This document shows, in pieces, positions 31,618 to 42,300 of a DNA stretch of 64,000 nt; within the stretch, counting starts at the first letter, position 1, and each line of letters begins with the position of its first letter. The DNA comes from Diphasiastrum complanatum. Its lineage: Eukaryota > Streptophyta > Lycopodiopsida > Lycopodiales > Lycopodiaceae. The notes below the pieces were generated by a model. That model saw only the letters and a program-made list of their open reading frames with translations. It was not told the origin of the DNA and searched no databases. The DNA is taken from assembly GCA_029204225.1 (NCBI GenBank), contig MU832097.1, forward strand, positions 23,516 through 87,515, read 5' to 3'. The position numbers and the translations under genes are program-made.

Positions 31618-34605
31618 TCAAGGACAGCAAAAATCCATCAAGACTTGTCTGGCTAAATGAGTGGCACCACTTTGTTTGTAAATCAAGTGTAAATTGTGTG
31701 CTGCCTCTCGCCTCAGATCACGGTACCCCACCTGCTGATCAGAATTAGCCTTCAAAGTTGAGTGATTAGATGAGGTACCACCACTAGCATCTTCATGAGG
31801 AACTTTCATAACTGGATGATCTTTCTCAAAGTGCAACAAAACTTTTTCATAATAGGTGACAGCTAAATGGACCAAACCAACATGATGATATGCACGTGCA
31901 AGGTTAAAATTGGACTCTTGGCTGTTCTTTGACAGCTGCTGGTATTTGTATAGGAACGAAAACCCTTGTAATATACATTGGTTCCTATTATTGACCCGCG
32001 CAATCAGCGATAAATTTATGAAAGAGATTCCAACACACAGATTTATAAAAGGATCCTCTGGCTGAAGTTTGTAAGCCTGCAAATATTCACGGAGAGCACC
32101 ATGTGGCTGACTTATCATTTGGAACTGATGTCCAGCAATAATCATAGCAGGAATACAATCCGGGTACTTGTGTCGCATTTGCAAAATGAATTTATGATGT
32201 TTCGCAACACGATTCTCTGATCGTGAAACTGTTCGGTAGTAGCAGTTCCACATACTCAAACTATATGGCCGTTGTCTGACCATATATTGAATACAGTCAT
32301 AACCATACTTCACATCTCTGGCTTCATATGCCATTTCGGCCCCCAGGGCTCTAAGCTCGTCCCTTTTTTCCGAGCTCAGGGAACGACCTAGCCTCAGACT
32401 ATGGTGTATAATTTCCAATGCTTCCCAATACCTTTTTGAGACAGCAAGCATCTTGCAGGTTTGAAGTAAAAGGTCATATAGGTCATCTTCTTTCAACAAA
32501 TTCGGTAGTGGTGGAATCTTTAACTCCACATTTTCAGGCAGTCGCTCCTCTTCATCTGACTCTTCTTCACTTTCCCAATCAAGACTGGCCGCTAATGCAG
32601 CTGCCTTCTTTTCTTCCTTTTCAGCAGCCATTTTTGCCAGCATACGTCTAGCCCTTGATGCCTTTAACCTGTCGTTTCGAGACAGTATTGTACCAAAGCC
32701 ATGGAACACCTCATCAATGTCATTTTCTTCAAGCCATCTAACACGTTCTGATAATACACTCTTGCTTAGCCGTTTCTTCCTCTTAGTTAACTTTTGGTTG
32801 AGTGACTTCACTTGCAGTGTTTCTTGGATCAAAGGCAGGAAAGTCTCAAGAACCAAAGAGACTTTTCCTACTTTGTAACAAATCTGTGCATGCATTACCT
32901 TAACTTTCGGATTCTCCCACCAGTAAGTATCCCCATGAGCTGGCTGGCTGGAATCATCTTGCGTAGTCTGCATATGTGGAGTTAACACTGCCAAAGCCTC
33001 ATCGTGTCTTTCGTTCTTTACCAGCAGAGACGCTAGGATCAGGCGGGCATCCACATGCCCTGGCATCTTATGGACAACCTTGTGATAAGCTTCGATCGCC
33101 TCTACTTCTGCTCCCATGGATTGGTAACACTCTGCAATTTTGAGGTCTATCGAGTCACTGGCACCACCATTCTCAGCAAGCATAATCAGAAACGGCAAGG
33201 CGCGTTCGTGCTCACCCAGGGACATGTACGTCTCTGTAACTTCCGTGATTAAATCTACGAACTCATTGGTATTTTCCTTCATTAGCTCTTTGAAACACCT
33301 CTCAGCAGATTCGAAATCCCCGGTATGAGCATAGCACAGACCTGCTTTCACAGTCAAGTCTAATGGCAAACCTCGTCCAGAGCAATAACGCATGCGCGCA
33401 TGGTCTATCTGAGCGATAGCTGATAGATGTAATCCCTGCTCCATATACAGCTCCGCCAGTAAATTGACAGCGGTGAAATCAGCTTCTGTCGGATGCTCTT
33501 CGATGAGCTTTTCAAGCACTTGTATAGCCCGTTGGTGCTGTCCATTCTTGTGCTGCATCTTAGCAACCATTCTGCAAACCTCCACATCGCTCGGCCGTAA
33601 AACAAGAATTTGCTCAAAAGCGTCGGCTGCTTTCTGATAATCTTGCAACTCTGCAAATAGAGAAGCACGATCCCACTTTGTGTCAACATCCTCCGGATCC
33701 GCCTTCACAGCTTTTGTAAGGCAGTAAATGACTTGCCCTAGATTTCCTTGCTCCATGGACCAAGAAGCCAAACGTTTCCAAAGAGCTACGTCCTTTGGGG
33801 TAAGATGAGCAGCGATCATGTAGAAGTTAAGCGCCTTCTTTCTATCTCCCATTGCATCATACAGTAATCCAAGAGTGTGGTACGAATCAGGTACGTTTGG
33901 TGCAAGGCGAACGACATCTTTCAGTAAAGCCACTGCCTCATCAAACTTGCTTGTAGCATACAGCAAATTAGCTTCACCGAGCTTTTTCGAAACTTCTGGC
34001 GTAAGCTTAGATGAACCAGGAGGTGCTCCCGGAGGCAACCTCTTCCTCCCTCTCTTTTTCGGCTCTCTTTTTGTCCGTCGCCGCCCTCCAAAGCCTGCAG
34101 ACTCCCATATTTCATCCACGCTTGCACCAAAAAGATCCTGTTGCTTGTCCTTGCTTGCAGAGGCTACATCCCTGAGGTTTTTCTGAGCCAATGCCTTGCG
34201 TTTGCGGGCAGCCAGGGCCTCATACTCAAGCCTTTCAAATTGCTGATAAGGCAGATTACCACTTTCATCCTCTTCGGCAAAAGCCAAAGGATCCATGTCG
34301 CCTTCAAATCGAAGCTCATACTCATCTCCATCTTCCGCTTCCAGAGATCCATTATCTTCATCTTGACCTCCCTCCAAATCCTCTTCATCCACATCAACAT
34401 CAACATCTAAATCTACACCAACAACAGAATGGTGTTCTGCCATCGCATCTACAAACTGCTCGCCATCGCCAATAAAATCCAGCTGATGAGCTGCAGCTCC
34501 GTAATCCTGGCGATGGCCAGAGTCGTTGATGCCGTCGTCGTCCATGAGCAAAATCTCGCAGAAGCTGCGCTTTCTGTGCGGCAAGCTGCTTTCGTCCATC
34601 ATCAT
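31618..34605 (-). CDS. Transcription factor IIIC subunit 3 (GTF3C3/TFC4 family, TPR protein)
   Basis: A 995-residue protein starts at the first ATG (34,605, within ATGATGATGGATGAA). A longer in-frame reading would begin at TTG and is unlikely in a plant. Known role of the family: the tau131/TFIIIC102 subunit of the DNA-binding assembly factor that recruits TFIIIB to tRNA and 5S genes for RNA polymerase III. Seen here: acidic N-terminus (about residues 64-115, DVDVDVDEEDLEGG), basic stretch 174-190 (GGRRRTKREPKKRGRKR) as a likely nuclear signal, a first TPR array from about 205 to 560 (SYHTLGLLYDAMGDRKKALN), a charged helical linker, and a second TPR array to the C-terminus (NLHLIYKQSGATHLARQVLM). 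The length is normal for the family and the frame is unbroken, so the gene has no intron in its coding region. Confidence 0.95.
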   Translation of the reverse strand: MMMDESSLPHRKRSFCEILLMDDDGINDSGHRQDYGAAAHQLDFIGDGEQFVDAMAEHHSVVGVDLDVDVDVDEEDLEGGQDEDNGSLEAEDGDEYELRFEGDMDPLAFAEEDESGNLPYQQFERLEYEALAARKRKALAQKNLRDVASASKDKQQDLFGASVDEIWESAGFGGRRRTKREPKKRGRKRLPPGAPPGSSKLTPEVSKKLGEANLLYATSKFDEAVALLKDVVRLAPNVPDSYHTLGLLYDAMGDRKKALNFYMIAAHLTPKDVALWKRLASWSMEQGNLGQVIYCLTKAVKADPEDVDTKWDRASLFAELQDYQKAADAFEQILVLRPSDVEVCRMVAKMQHKNGQHQRAIQVLEKLIEEHPTEADFTAVNLLAELYMEQGLHLSAIAQIDHARMRYCSGRGLPLDLTVKAGLCYAHTGDFESAERCFKELMKENTNEFVDLITEVTETYMSLGEHERALPFLIMLAENGGASDSIDLKIAECYQSMGAEVEAIEAYHKVVHKMPGHVDARLILASLLVKNERHDEALAVLTPHMQTTQDDSSQPAHGDTYWWENPKVKVMHAQICYKVGKVSLVLETFLPLIQETLQVKSLNQKLTKRKKRLSKSVLSERVRWLEENDIDEVFHGFGTILSRNDRLKASRARRMLAKMAAEKEEKKAAALAASLDWESEEESDEEERLPENVELKIPPLPNLLKEDDLYDLLLQTCKMLAVSKRYWEALEIIHHSLRLGRSLSSEKRDELRALGAEMAYEARDVKYGYDCIQYMVRQRPYSLSMWNCYYRTVSRSENRVAKHHKFILQMRHKYPDCIPAMIIAGHQFQMISQPHGALREYLQAYKLQPEDPFINLCVGISFINLSLIARVNNRNQCILQGFSFLYKYQQLSKNSQESNFNLARAYHHVGLVHLAVTYYEKVLLHFEKDHPVMKVPHEDASGGTSSNHSTLKANSDQQVGYRDLRREAAHNLHLIYKQSGATHLARQVLMDFCCP

Positions 34606-34662
34606 TTTCCTTTCCCTTCTCCTCCAATTTCCTTCCACAATCCAGGCCAAGCCTTTCTTTCT

Positions 34663-34674
34663 TGCTTTTATATG
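34663..34674 (-). promoter_or_regulatory. Possible TATA box of the TFIIIC3 gene
   Basis: The minus strand reads GCATATAAAAGCAAG about 60 bp above the ATG. With a start site some 30 bp downstream, the leader would be very short. Motif and position only. Confidence 0.3.
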
Positions 34675-34879
34675 CAAGAATACGAGCTCCGTTTGAGCTT
34701 TCCTTTGACAAGGAAGAGAAATTTAACGCAATCCTTTTAACAGTTCTACCGACCTTCCCTTCTTCTCCTTGTACCAAGTTAGGGCCTATTCATGTTTTAG
34801 GGCCTATTCACATGCAAAGCCCTGGCCATTCTTGAAGTGGGATTGGCCTCTCCTCTCTCAGGCAGCCCCGAACTGGTCT

Positions 34880-35530
34880 AGGGCAGCCTCGATCCGATCA
34901 CCTTTGCATGTATGCTTCATCTTGCCCGTCCCATTCTTGCAATCTCAGGCAGCCCGGATCCGATCACCTTTGCATGTATTCTTCATCTTGTCGGTCCATT
35001 CTTGCAATATCCTCTATGTTTTGAGATGATGTTAGAGCCAAGCAGCCCGGATCCACCAAGATCACCTTTGCATGTACGCTTCATCTTGCCCATCCCGTTC
35101 TTGCAATATCCTCTATGTTTTGAGATGATGTTAGAGCCAAGCAGCCCGGATCCATCGAGATCACCTTTGCATGTACGCTTCATCTTGCCCATCCCGTTCT
35201 TGCAATATCCTCTATGTTTTGAGATGATGTTAGAGCCAAGCAGCCCGGATCCATCGAGATCACCTTTGCATGTACGCTTCATCTTGCCCATCCCGTTCTT
35301 GCAATATCCTCTGTGTTTTGAGATTCTGTTGCAGCCAAGCAGCCCGGATCCACCGATCACCTTTGCATGTATGCTTCATCTTGCCCGTCCCGTTCTTCCA
35401 TTATCCTCTGTGTTTTGAGATTCTGTTGCAGCCAAGCAACCCAGATCCACCGATCACCTTTGCATGTATGCTTCATCTTGCCCATCCCGTTCTTGAATTA
35501 TCCTTTGTGTTTTGAGATTCTGTTGATTCT
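34880..35530. repeat. 99-bp minisatellite upstream of the TFIIIC3 gene
   Basis: About six to seven head-to-tail units, each starting agcagcccggatcc and ending gttttgagatgatgttagagcc (or attctgttgcagcc). Unit starts at 35,041, 35,140, 35,239, 35,338 and 35,435 give periods of 99, 99, 99 and 97 bp. The two central units are almost identical; outer units are diverged or truncated. Because 99 is divisible by 3, open frames of repeated peptides appear on both strands, but nothing suggests translation. The array begins about 275 bp above the TFIIIC3 start codon. Confidence 0.95.
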
Positions 35531-35539
35531 CACAGAGCA

Positions 35540-36866
35540 AGTTAGTGGGAAGGCTGACCCGGTTGAGAGGACGATGGGAGGACGGTTGAAGCAAAAGCAC
35601 AGCTAAAGGCAGTTTCGTCACCCGGAACCCTTTATTGACGTCAATAACGGGCCAGGTATGGCAACGTGTGAAGAGGCTCTTAGCAACTCTCTTTTGTCGT
35701 TGGATTTTTTCATAAACGTCTGTTAGATTTTGTTTCGTATTTCTTATTATCAAACATTACCAATAGCCTTACAAATTATGCCACATGGCAAAAGTTCAAG
35801 TTATTCATATAATTGCTACTCTCTTTCACATTGTACTTATGTGGCCCCTAACCTATATGTATACATATCTCACATTGAGGCTTGGGAGCTCTTTCCATAT
35901 GGTCGCCTAAGTCTCTTTCCATATGGCTGGTTCACTCGAGCACGTAGCGTCACCATTTTTTTTGGCTTAATGGATTCACTCGTTATCTCAGGACTTTAAT
36001 TTTGAGTTTTCTTGCAAACCCACTCAACTCGTGCTCCTGATTTATGCCAGCTTCTTGGGTGAATCAGTGAGCATTGGAACGTGCTCTTAGGCCTTAATTC
36101 CTTGAAGGCAAAATGAGATATGACATTGAACATTTTTATAATCAAGAAATTTATACAATGTGGACCATTATACGATGATTTAGGAACAACATAGAAACTG
36201 AAAACAACATCAAAAAATCATCACTCAAAAGCAATTTCCATTTCAACTTGCAGTAGCACAAACAGTGCATCATGCACAAGGATTAACGGTGTACAAACTT
36301 GCTTCTAGTGCAGTAGGTATTGAATCACATGGTCTAACTTATACAACATTCTCAAGACCTAAAGACAACAATAAATTGTATCTACTACAACTATTATAAC
36401 AAAAAAGATTCATTGTCAACAAAAAAAGTAAAACAAAAAATGTAAAGGCTACATGACATAGCTATTTGGAAACTCTATTTTTGACATTAACCTATATATA
36501 AACTTACAACTCATTGTACACTCCTTGAATACGACAATCCTAGAAAAATACTCCATTGACTCAAAAACTTGGCAATCTCGTAAAGAATTCCAATATACTC
36601 TTTTTACAAGAGCATGCCACACAAGCACAAACTTTCCACATATTTCAAAACTGCATTCAGTTTTTGTTTGTTGGCAATACGATTTTTTTCAACCCCATAC
36701 GAACACTCCACAAATTCCCCAAAAACCAATGTCAATATTGAAGTAACATACATGATATTCAACAAGGGAACACAATCCACATGCACATACTAACCAAGTA
36801 CAAGCATCCAAAAGCAAACATTGATGTTGCTACTATAAAGTTGACATAATATTAGTTGTACTATTC
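35540..36866. other. Spacer without recognised features
   Basis: AT-rich, no open frame above 90 codons, no repeat ends or element motifs recognised on either strand. Confidence 0.5.
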
Positions 36867-36869
36867 TAA

Positions 36870-37284
36870 GGGGACTTCTCCACTTACAAGTTAGTGATTT
36901 TTAGTTATCGCTAACTGAGAAGTGTGCTGTCCCACTTACAGTTAGCTCACTCAAGTTAGTTAACAAATTAAGTTAGCACTGGCTTGAACTCTTCATCTTG
37001 TGATGTTGCTTAACTATGTGAAACACCTTCCTTAAGCTAACTTGTGCTTCAGTTAGTGTTGAATCCAACTCCTAAAGTCCTCAAGTTGGTGCTATAATCC
37101 ATTTATATGCCCTCTTTGTCTCCTTGTTTCCATAGTTGCTCCTTAGTAACTGACTTGTAAGTGAGACAACAGCTTAGTTACAACAAATGTAACTGAGGTA
37201 GATAATTGTAGCTAACTAGTTAACTATCACAAGTTAGCACTAATAGAACTAGCAATTAGCTAACTTGTAAGTGGGGTAGCCCCC
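36870..37284. mobile_element. PIF/Harbinger-type (Tourist-like) MITE
   Basis: 415 bp flanked by TAA on both sides (36,867-36,869 and 37,285-37,287). The ends are inverted repeats: GGGGACTTCTCCACTTACAA on the left and, as reverse complement on the right, GGGGGCTACCCCACTTACAA, both continuing GTTAG. The inside is rich in (c)aagttag / ctaactg words in both orientations. No coding sequence. TAA/TTA target preference and size fit Tourist-like MITEs. Confidence 0.8.
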
Positions 37285-37287
37285 TAA

Positions 37288-39073
37288 ACACTTTAACTAC
37301 CTTTGTGGATAAGGATTGTATTAGTGTAGTGCCTTGCAATTTAAAACGCTAAAATAAGAGTGATGATCATGATAACTTGTACCTATCTTCACCTCTTTCA
37401 CCAAAAGCTAATAAGTGCAATTGTGTATAAGTTAAATCCCCCAAATTTCAAGCAAAGTTTAGACCTCAAAGGAAAGATAGATAATTTTTTTTTACAATCC
37501 AACATTTTCACCATGTTGCCATAAAATGTATTTTATGAAAACTTTCAGATTCTATTCCTATACTTTGCAAATTTTCTCAGCAATGGGACCTAATGGTCTT
37601 TGATATTGGTACAGCCTGTTGTTCTAAATGAGGAAACGTGGAGCACTCAAACTCCTTTCTTCCTTCCTTCCTCCTCTTTTGCTATTGCGACACCTTTCCT
37701 ACATTTCTTTTGTATTTGTCATGGATGTACGTGTAAAGGGCTGATCGTTGCTATGTGTCATCAGCAGCTTGATGCTTTGATCTTTGTTTCATGTTTATGA
37801 TTAGTTTTTGGGACATACAAAGTATATTTATGAGAGCAATTAGTCTGACTTTTTTGTGGGTGGCTTAGTTTGATCGCAGTTTGTAGTTGATAAGCAAAAG
37901 ATGAAGACAGTCAGGAGTGATCAGGACTTGACTTGATTGGGCTTTCGTGTGAGTGGCAATTTATTGATCAATTTGTGGGTCTAGGTGAGCTGAACGATTG
38001 CAAGCTTTTGTGGCCGGCAGATTAATTGGCGATGAGTAGATCCTCCTACTCAAGTGAACATACAAAAATGGACAAAAAGAAAAAACTGATCATAGTGTAA
38101 ATGTTACAAGAGCTTTGCTGTTTGACTGATGTTTTCAGAAAAGTTTGCAAATTAAAGTGCTTCACTCATGTTACTGTCACTCTGACTTTGCTTTTTATAG
38201 GCCTCCTGTACTTAATTATGAAGCTTCTTTCAATTGATCTTAGCATAAGCAAGTTATAGCAAACGCTCGTCATGGGCTGTCCTCATCTTCTTAAAAGTGG
38301 AAGCTGGGAGGCCAAGATTAGCGATCAATACACTTGGCTGCAACTTTTCTGAGCTATGGACCCCAGGTCTGGCTCGCCTCTCCATATAAATTGCCAATGC
38401 CTTTGAATTTTCATGACAGTCAGACTCCTATTCTTAGGACTAAGCTACGGGCATCGGCCATTAATCTGTGCATGCTGATTCTGCATGTCGATGTCGGTGG
38501 GGCTTCCCATGTGGAGTCAATTGATAACTTTTTTGCACATCTTTTTCTTGCTTATTGGTCCGAAGTATAAGGAAGATTTTTCATACGATATATTTTTGTC
38601 TCGAGCAGGCTCTCGTTCTAAATAATTCCTGTCCATTTCCATTCGCAGGTGGCTTTCCTTTCTCAAGATTTTTTTATTCGCTTTCTTCTTCTAGATCAAT
38701 AAGAAATTCTGAAGCTGAAATCCTGTGTTACTGCTATCTTTTCTTTAAGGACCAAGCTTTCGAGCAATTTCTGCCACCTGCTTCCTTCATACAAGCCTTT
38801 GCACGTTTGCTTGCTTCGTTCATGCCACTGTCATCTCCATCGCGAGATTTTTGTTGCCTTTCATAGTAAATTGACTTGGCTGCTTTCTATATTGTTTAAT
38901 CAATCTCTTAGTCTGATTCACGACATCTCTCTCTTTGTTCCCAAAATTACACAAGTGAATTCAAGTCATTGAGCAGGAAAAGTCTCCTAGAAGAGAGCAA
39001 AATCTCAATTGTTGTGTATATTGCTTTCTGAACAAATAGCGGTGGCCGAAGCAAGAAGATCTACTGTGTAAAA
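37288..39073. other. Upstream region of the RING-H2 gene
   Basis: No protein-like frame. The last hundred or so bases before the ATG at 39,074 (for example caatagcggtggccgaagc) are the likely 5' leader. Motifs such as gtgttactgctatc...aaggacc near 38,720-38,755 could be untranslated exon or intron. No promoter element can be named with confidence. Confidence 0.4.
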
Positions 39074-39338
39074 ATGGACGATGATATGTGGCTTTGCCAC
39101 ATATGCACCCATTGCAACGAGGGATTGAGCAGAACGTGTTCTATGTGCAATCATTCTCGACCCCATTCAGAGCTTCCCGCTTCTCTTCGGCGGACCACAT
39201 CCTCAATGTCGGATCAATCGGACTTCGATGCTACTGATGCTAATGATGAATCTGCAGGATCTACAGGCGCCTTACGGTTTCTAGTATTGACTATTCTTCG
39301 TCTGATCGCAGGCATACTCACCTGCATGTTAGCCATAG

Positions 39339-39399
<61 letters not shown>

Positions 39400-42300
39400 G
39401 ATCTCATTACAAAGTTAATTTCACTGAGGAACTGTAAATTTGGCTGTTGGCAGCGGGGGCCTTTTTAGGGACAATTATTGGTGCCATCGCTGGGCAAACG
39501 TCAGACTGTGGATTGTTTCGTGGAGCAGGCTTGGGAGCCGTGGCGGGTGCAGTATCAACAATTGAGTTCACGGAAGCTTTGTGGGCATGTTGGCAATCAG
39601 AGCAAACGGCATCTCGCTCTTCAATGGTAGAAATTGGACTGAAATCCGACGTTGTTCAATTCAGCATCATAGTATATTCTTACAAGAAACTCTGTCTAAA
39701 CTTTTAGTATTGAATTGTCAGGTTTTTGAATCCAAGCTTCAAATTTTGCTTCTTACTTTTTCAAGCCACCTCTTAAGAAGATTGCCTCTTTTGTAAGATG
39801 TATGGTTACAGTTGTAAAGTCAGTGTGCATTTTGTTGTTTACATTTCAGCCATTTTTTGGGTAAAAGAAAAACATGATCAATTTATAGACGGTCAGATAT
39901 TCCTTCCATTTAGAGGAGTCACAGTTTTTTTTTTTAGGTAGCCAGAAATTTCATGCATATAGCTGGAATCGCTTATTAATTTAATTCAACGCACTTGGAT
40001 TTGGCTTACAACATTCTTTTTGCTCCAGTCACCAAATTAAGATTCTATTGCTTCTAACAAAAATACTTTGTTTCTGAGTATATAGACCTGGAACTTGAAG
40101 ATCCACTAAGATCTTGATCACTATTTGCTTCACTCCCCTCACGAATGTCAAAAAACTTCAAAATTTGAAAGCATATTTTCTGCCAAATTATCAATCTCCA
40201 ATGAAAAATCCTCAGTTTCAATAAAGCTAATTATTCAGTCAATCAAGCAAGAAAGTCCATACGTCTAGAGAGATGCAATCTGTACTCTCGATAGATTTCA
40301 TGTCCTTTGAGTTGAGTCGTTATTCAGTACAGGCGTCGGTTAGTTTTTACTTGAGTCCCACGATCTTAATGTTGGTTCAATTTTGAGAATCTAGTTAGTT
40401 GTCGTAACGAAGTGAAACTAGCCTCGTATAGTTCTTGGCCTATAAGGCATGTGGTAAATTAGGGCATAAAAGATGTGGCCTTTTTGGCTTCTTGGCATGT
40501 ACGGGGTTCCTATTCTTGATGGACACCTGAAAGAGTAATATATGAGAGTGATGATTGGCGTTGATGCCTCACTCGTGTTTTGCCATCATTGTGTACTGAT
40601 TGTTTGCTTTATGAGTTAATTGTTCCTTAGCTTCAATTCTCGTTAGTTGCTCACAAGATTATGATCTGCTGCGTGTTGAATGGCTAAAGGTAAAGTACGT
40701 GATCTGCATAATTGAGAATCCATTCATCATAACCTTCAATGGTTATGGGCCCACGACACTAGTACCATAATCAATAGGATCGTATCCTGAGCTGTCGCAT
40801 AGGTGTCAGAGATCGATTAGCAAAGATCCGGAAGTGTCTGGAAGGTGCGTAAGGAGGAGGCTATACAATTGACAGAACTTGGAGATGGCGACAGAATTTG
40901 GATCGTTGGTGGATGCGCGAGCACTGGAGAAGCTGGAGGGATCAAACTATGTGAACTGGAGCTGGAAGATGAAGCTTATACTTGAGGGTTGTGGGGTGTG
41001 GTTGATGGAAGTGATGTCGTTCAACTCGATGAAGAGGGAATGGTGGCCAACCCGGGAGCAGCGGAAGCATGGGGAGTCAAGGAAAGACGTACCTATCTGA
41101 CGATGTCTGTCATTAGGAGATAATGCGATTGGACGAGTCAGATATGCGAAAACCTCCAAGGATGCATGGAAGCAGCTAAAGGAAAGCTACGAGGCGCAAG
41201 GGATCACCAACATTCTGTTACTACAGAGACAATTAGCAAACGTGAAGATGGAAACTGGAGGCAGCATGAATTTTCATCTTGAAAAAATCAGGACTATGGC
41301 AAGGCAATTGGAAGAGGCTGGAGCGCCAGTTGATGAGAGACAACTTGTTTTCAAAATCTTGGGCAGTTTACCAAAGCATTGTGAGGCGCTGGTCATGACG
41401 TTGGAGGGTCAAGAAGATAGGCTGACAGTTGATTATATGTGCAGTCGACTGCTGCAGGATGATGTGAGGAGACAGTTAAGTGCCAAGCAGGTAGATGTGG
41501 CGTTTATCACAGAATTCAAGAATGCAAAGATCAAGAAGGATGAATCGCAAGGGAGTGGTTATCACTGGAACGACTCAAGCCAGAAGAAGGAAGGTTTCAA
41601 GAAGAAGAAGGATGTGAAGTGCTACTACTACGATCAAGTAGGGCATTACGTAAGGCATTGTCCCAAGAAGCATGAAGACGTCAAGAGAAGGATTGCTGCT
41701 GAAGCCAACCTGGTTGAGGAAGAAGGAGAAGAGAAGCCAGTAGCACTCATGACAGTGATGAAAGAGAAAGAATCTTTGGTTGATTCTTCATCAGACAGCT
41801 GTGTCGAAGTCACGCCAGTAGCGAGCTTGCTGAGGGGATGTAAAAGCAATGAGGATCTATCATGGTACTTGGATTCTGCGGCCACCAGCCATATGACATA
41901 TAGGATTCTTTGTCACCTATGAGCTTATTGCAGGAGGTAAGGAAGTCATTGTAGGTAACAAAGGGGTCATCACTGCTGTTGGAATAGGTTCTGTGTGCCT
42001 ACAGTTGAGTGAAGATAAACAAGTCATCCTTAGTGAAGTATTGCATGTGCCTGACATTGCAAAGAATCTTGTGTCGGTTAGCAACATAACAGATATTGGT
42101 TTTGAAATCAAGTTTATCAAGAAAGAGTGTAGCTTAATGGTTGATGGTTTCTCTATAGCAATAGGAAATAGAAAGGGGGGGCTTTACAAGCTAGATGGCT
42201 TTGCAAAGGAAAGGGAGATTGCCTGTGTTGCTACTATAGAAAATAAGAAAAATAACATTTGGCACAAGAGGCTAGGACATCTTGGATTAGCAGGACTTCG

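Noticed and set aside
34606-34677. 24-residue N-terminal extension of the TFIIIC3 protein
   Set aside because: The extended frame starts with TTG, not ATG, and overlaps a TATA-like sequence; the first ATG at 34,605 gives a normal N-terminus.
34912-35418. Repeated 33-residue peptide frames over the minisatellite
   Set aside because: They result from a 99-bp period divisible by three; both strands are open, and nothing supports translation.
34880-35530. CRISPR-like array
   Set aside because: The units are contiguous 99-bp copies without unique spacers, in a plant nuclear genome.
39447-39707. Independent small membrane protein starting at 39,447
   Set aside because: This is exon 2 of the RING-H2 gene read through its flanking introns; the acceptor at 39,453 and donor at 39,627 join it in frame to exons 1 and 3.
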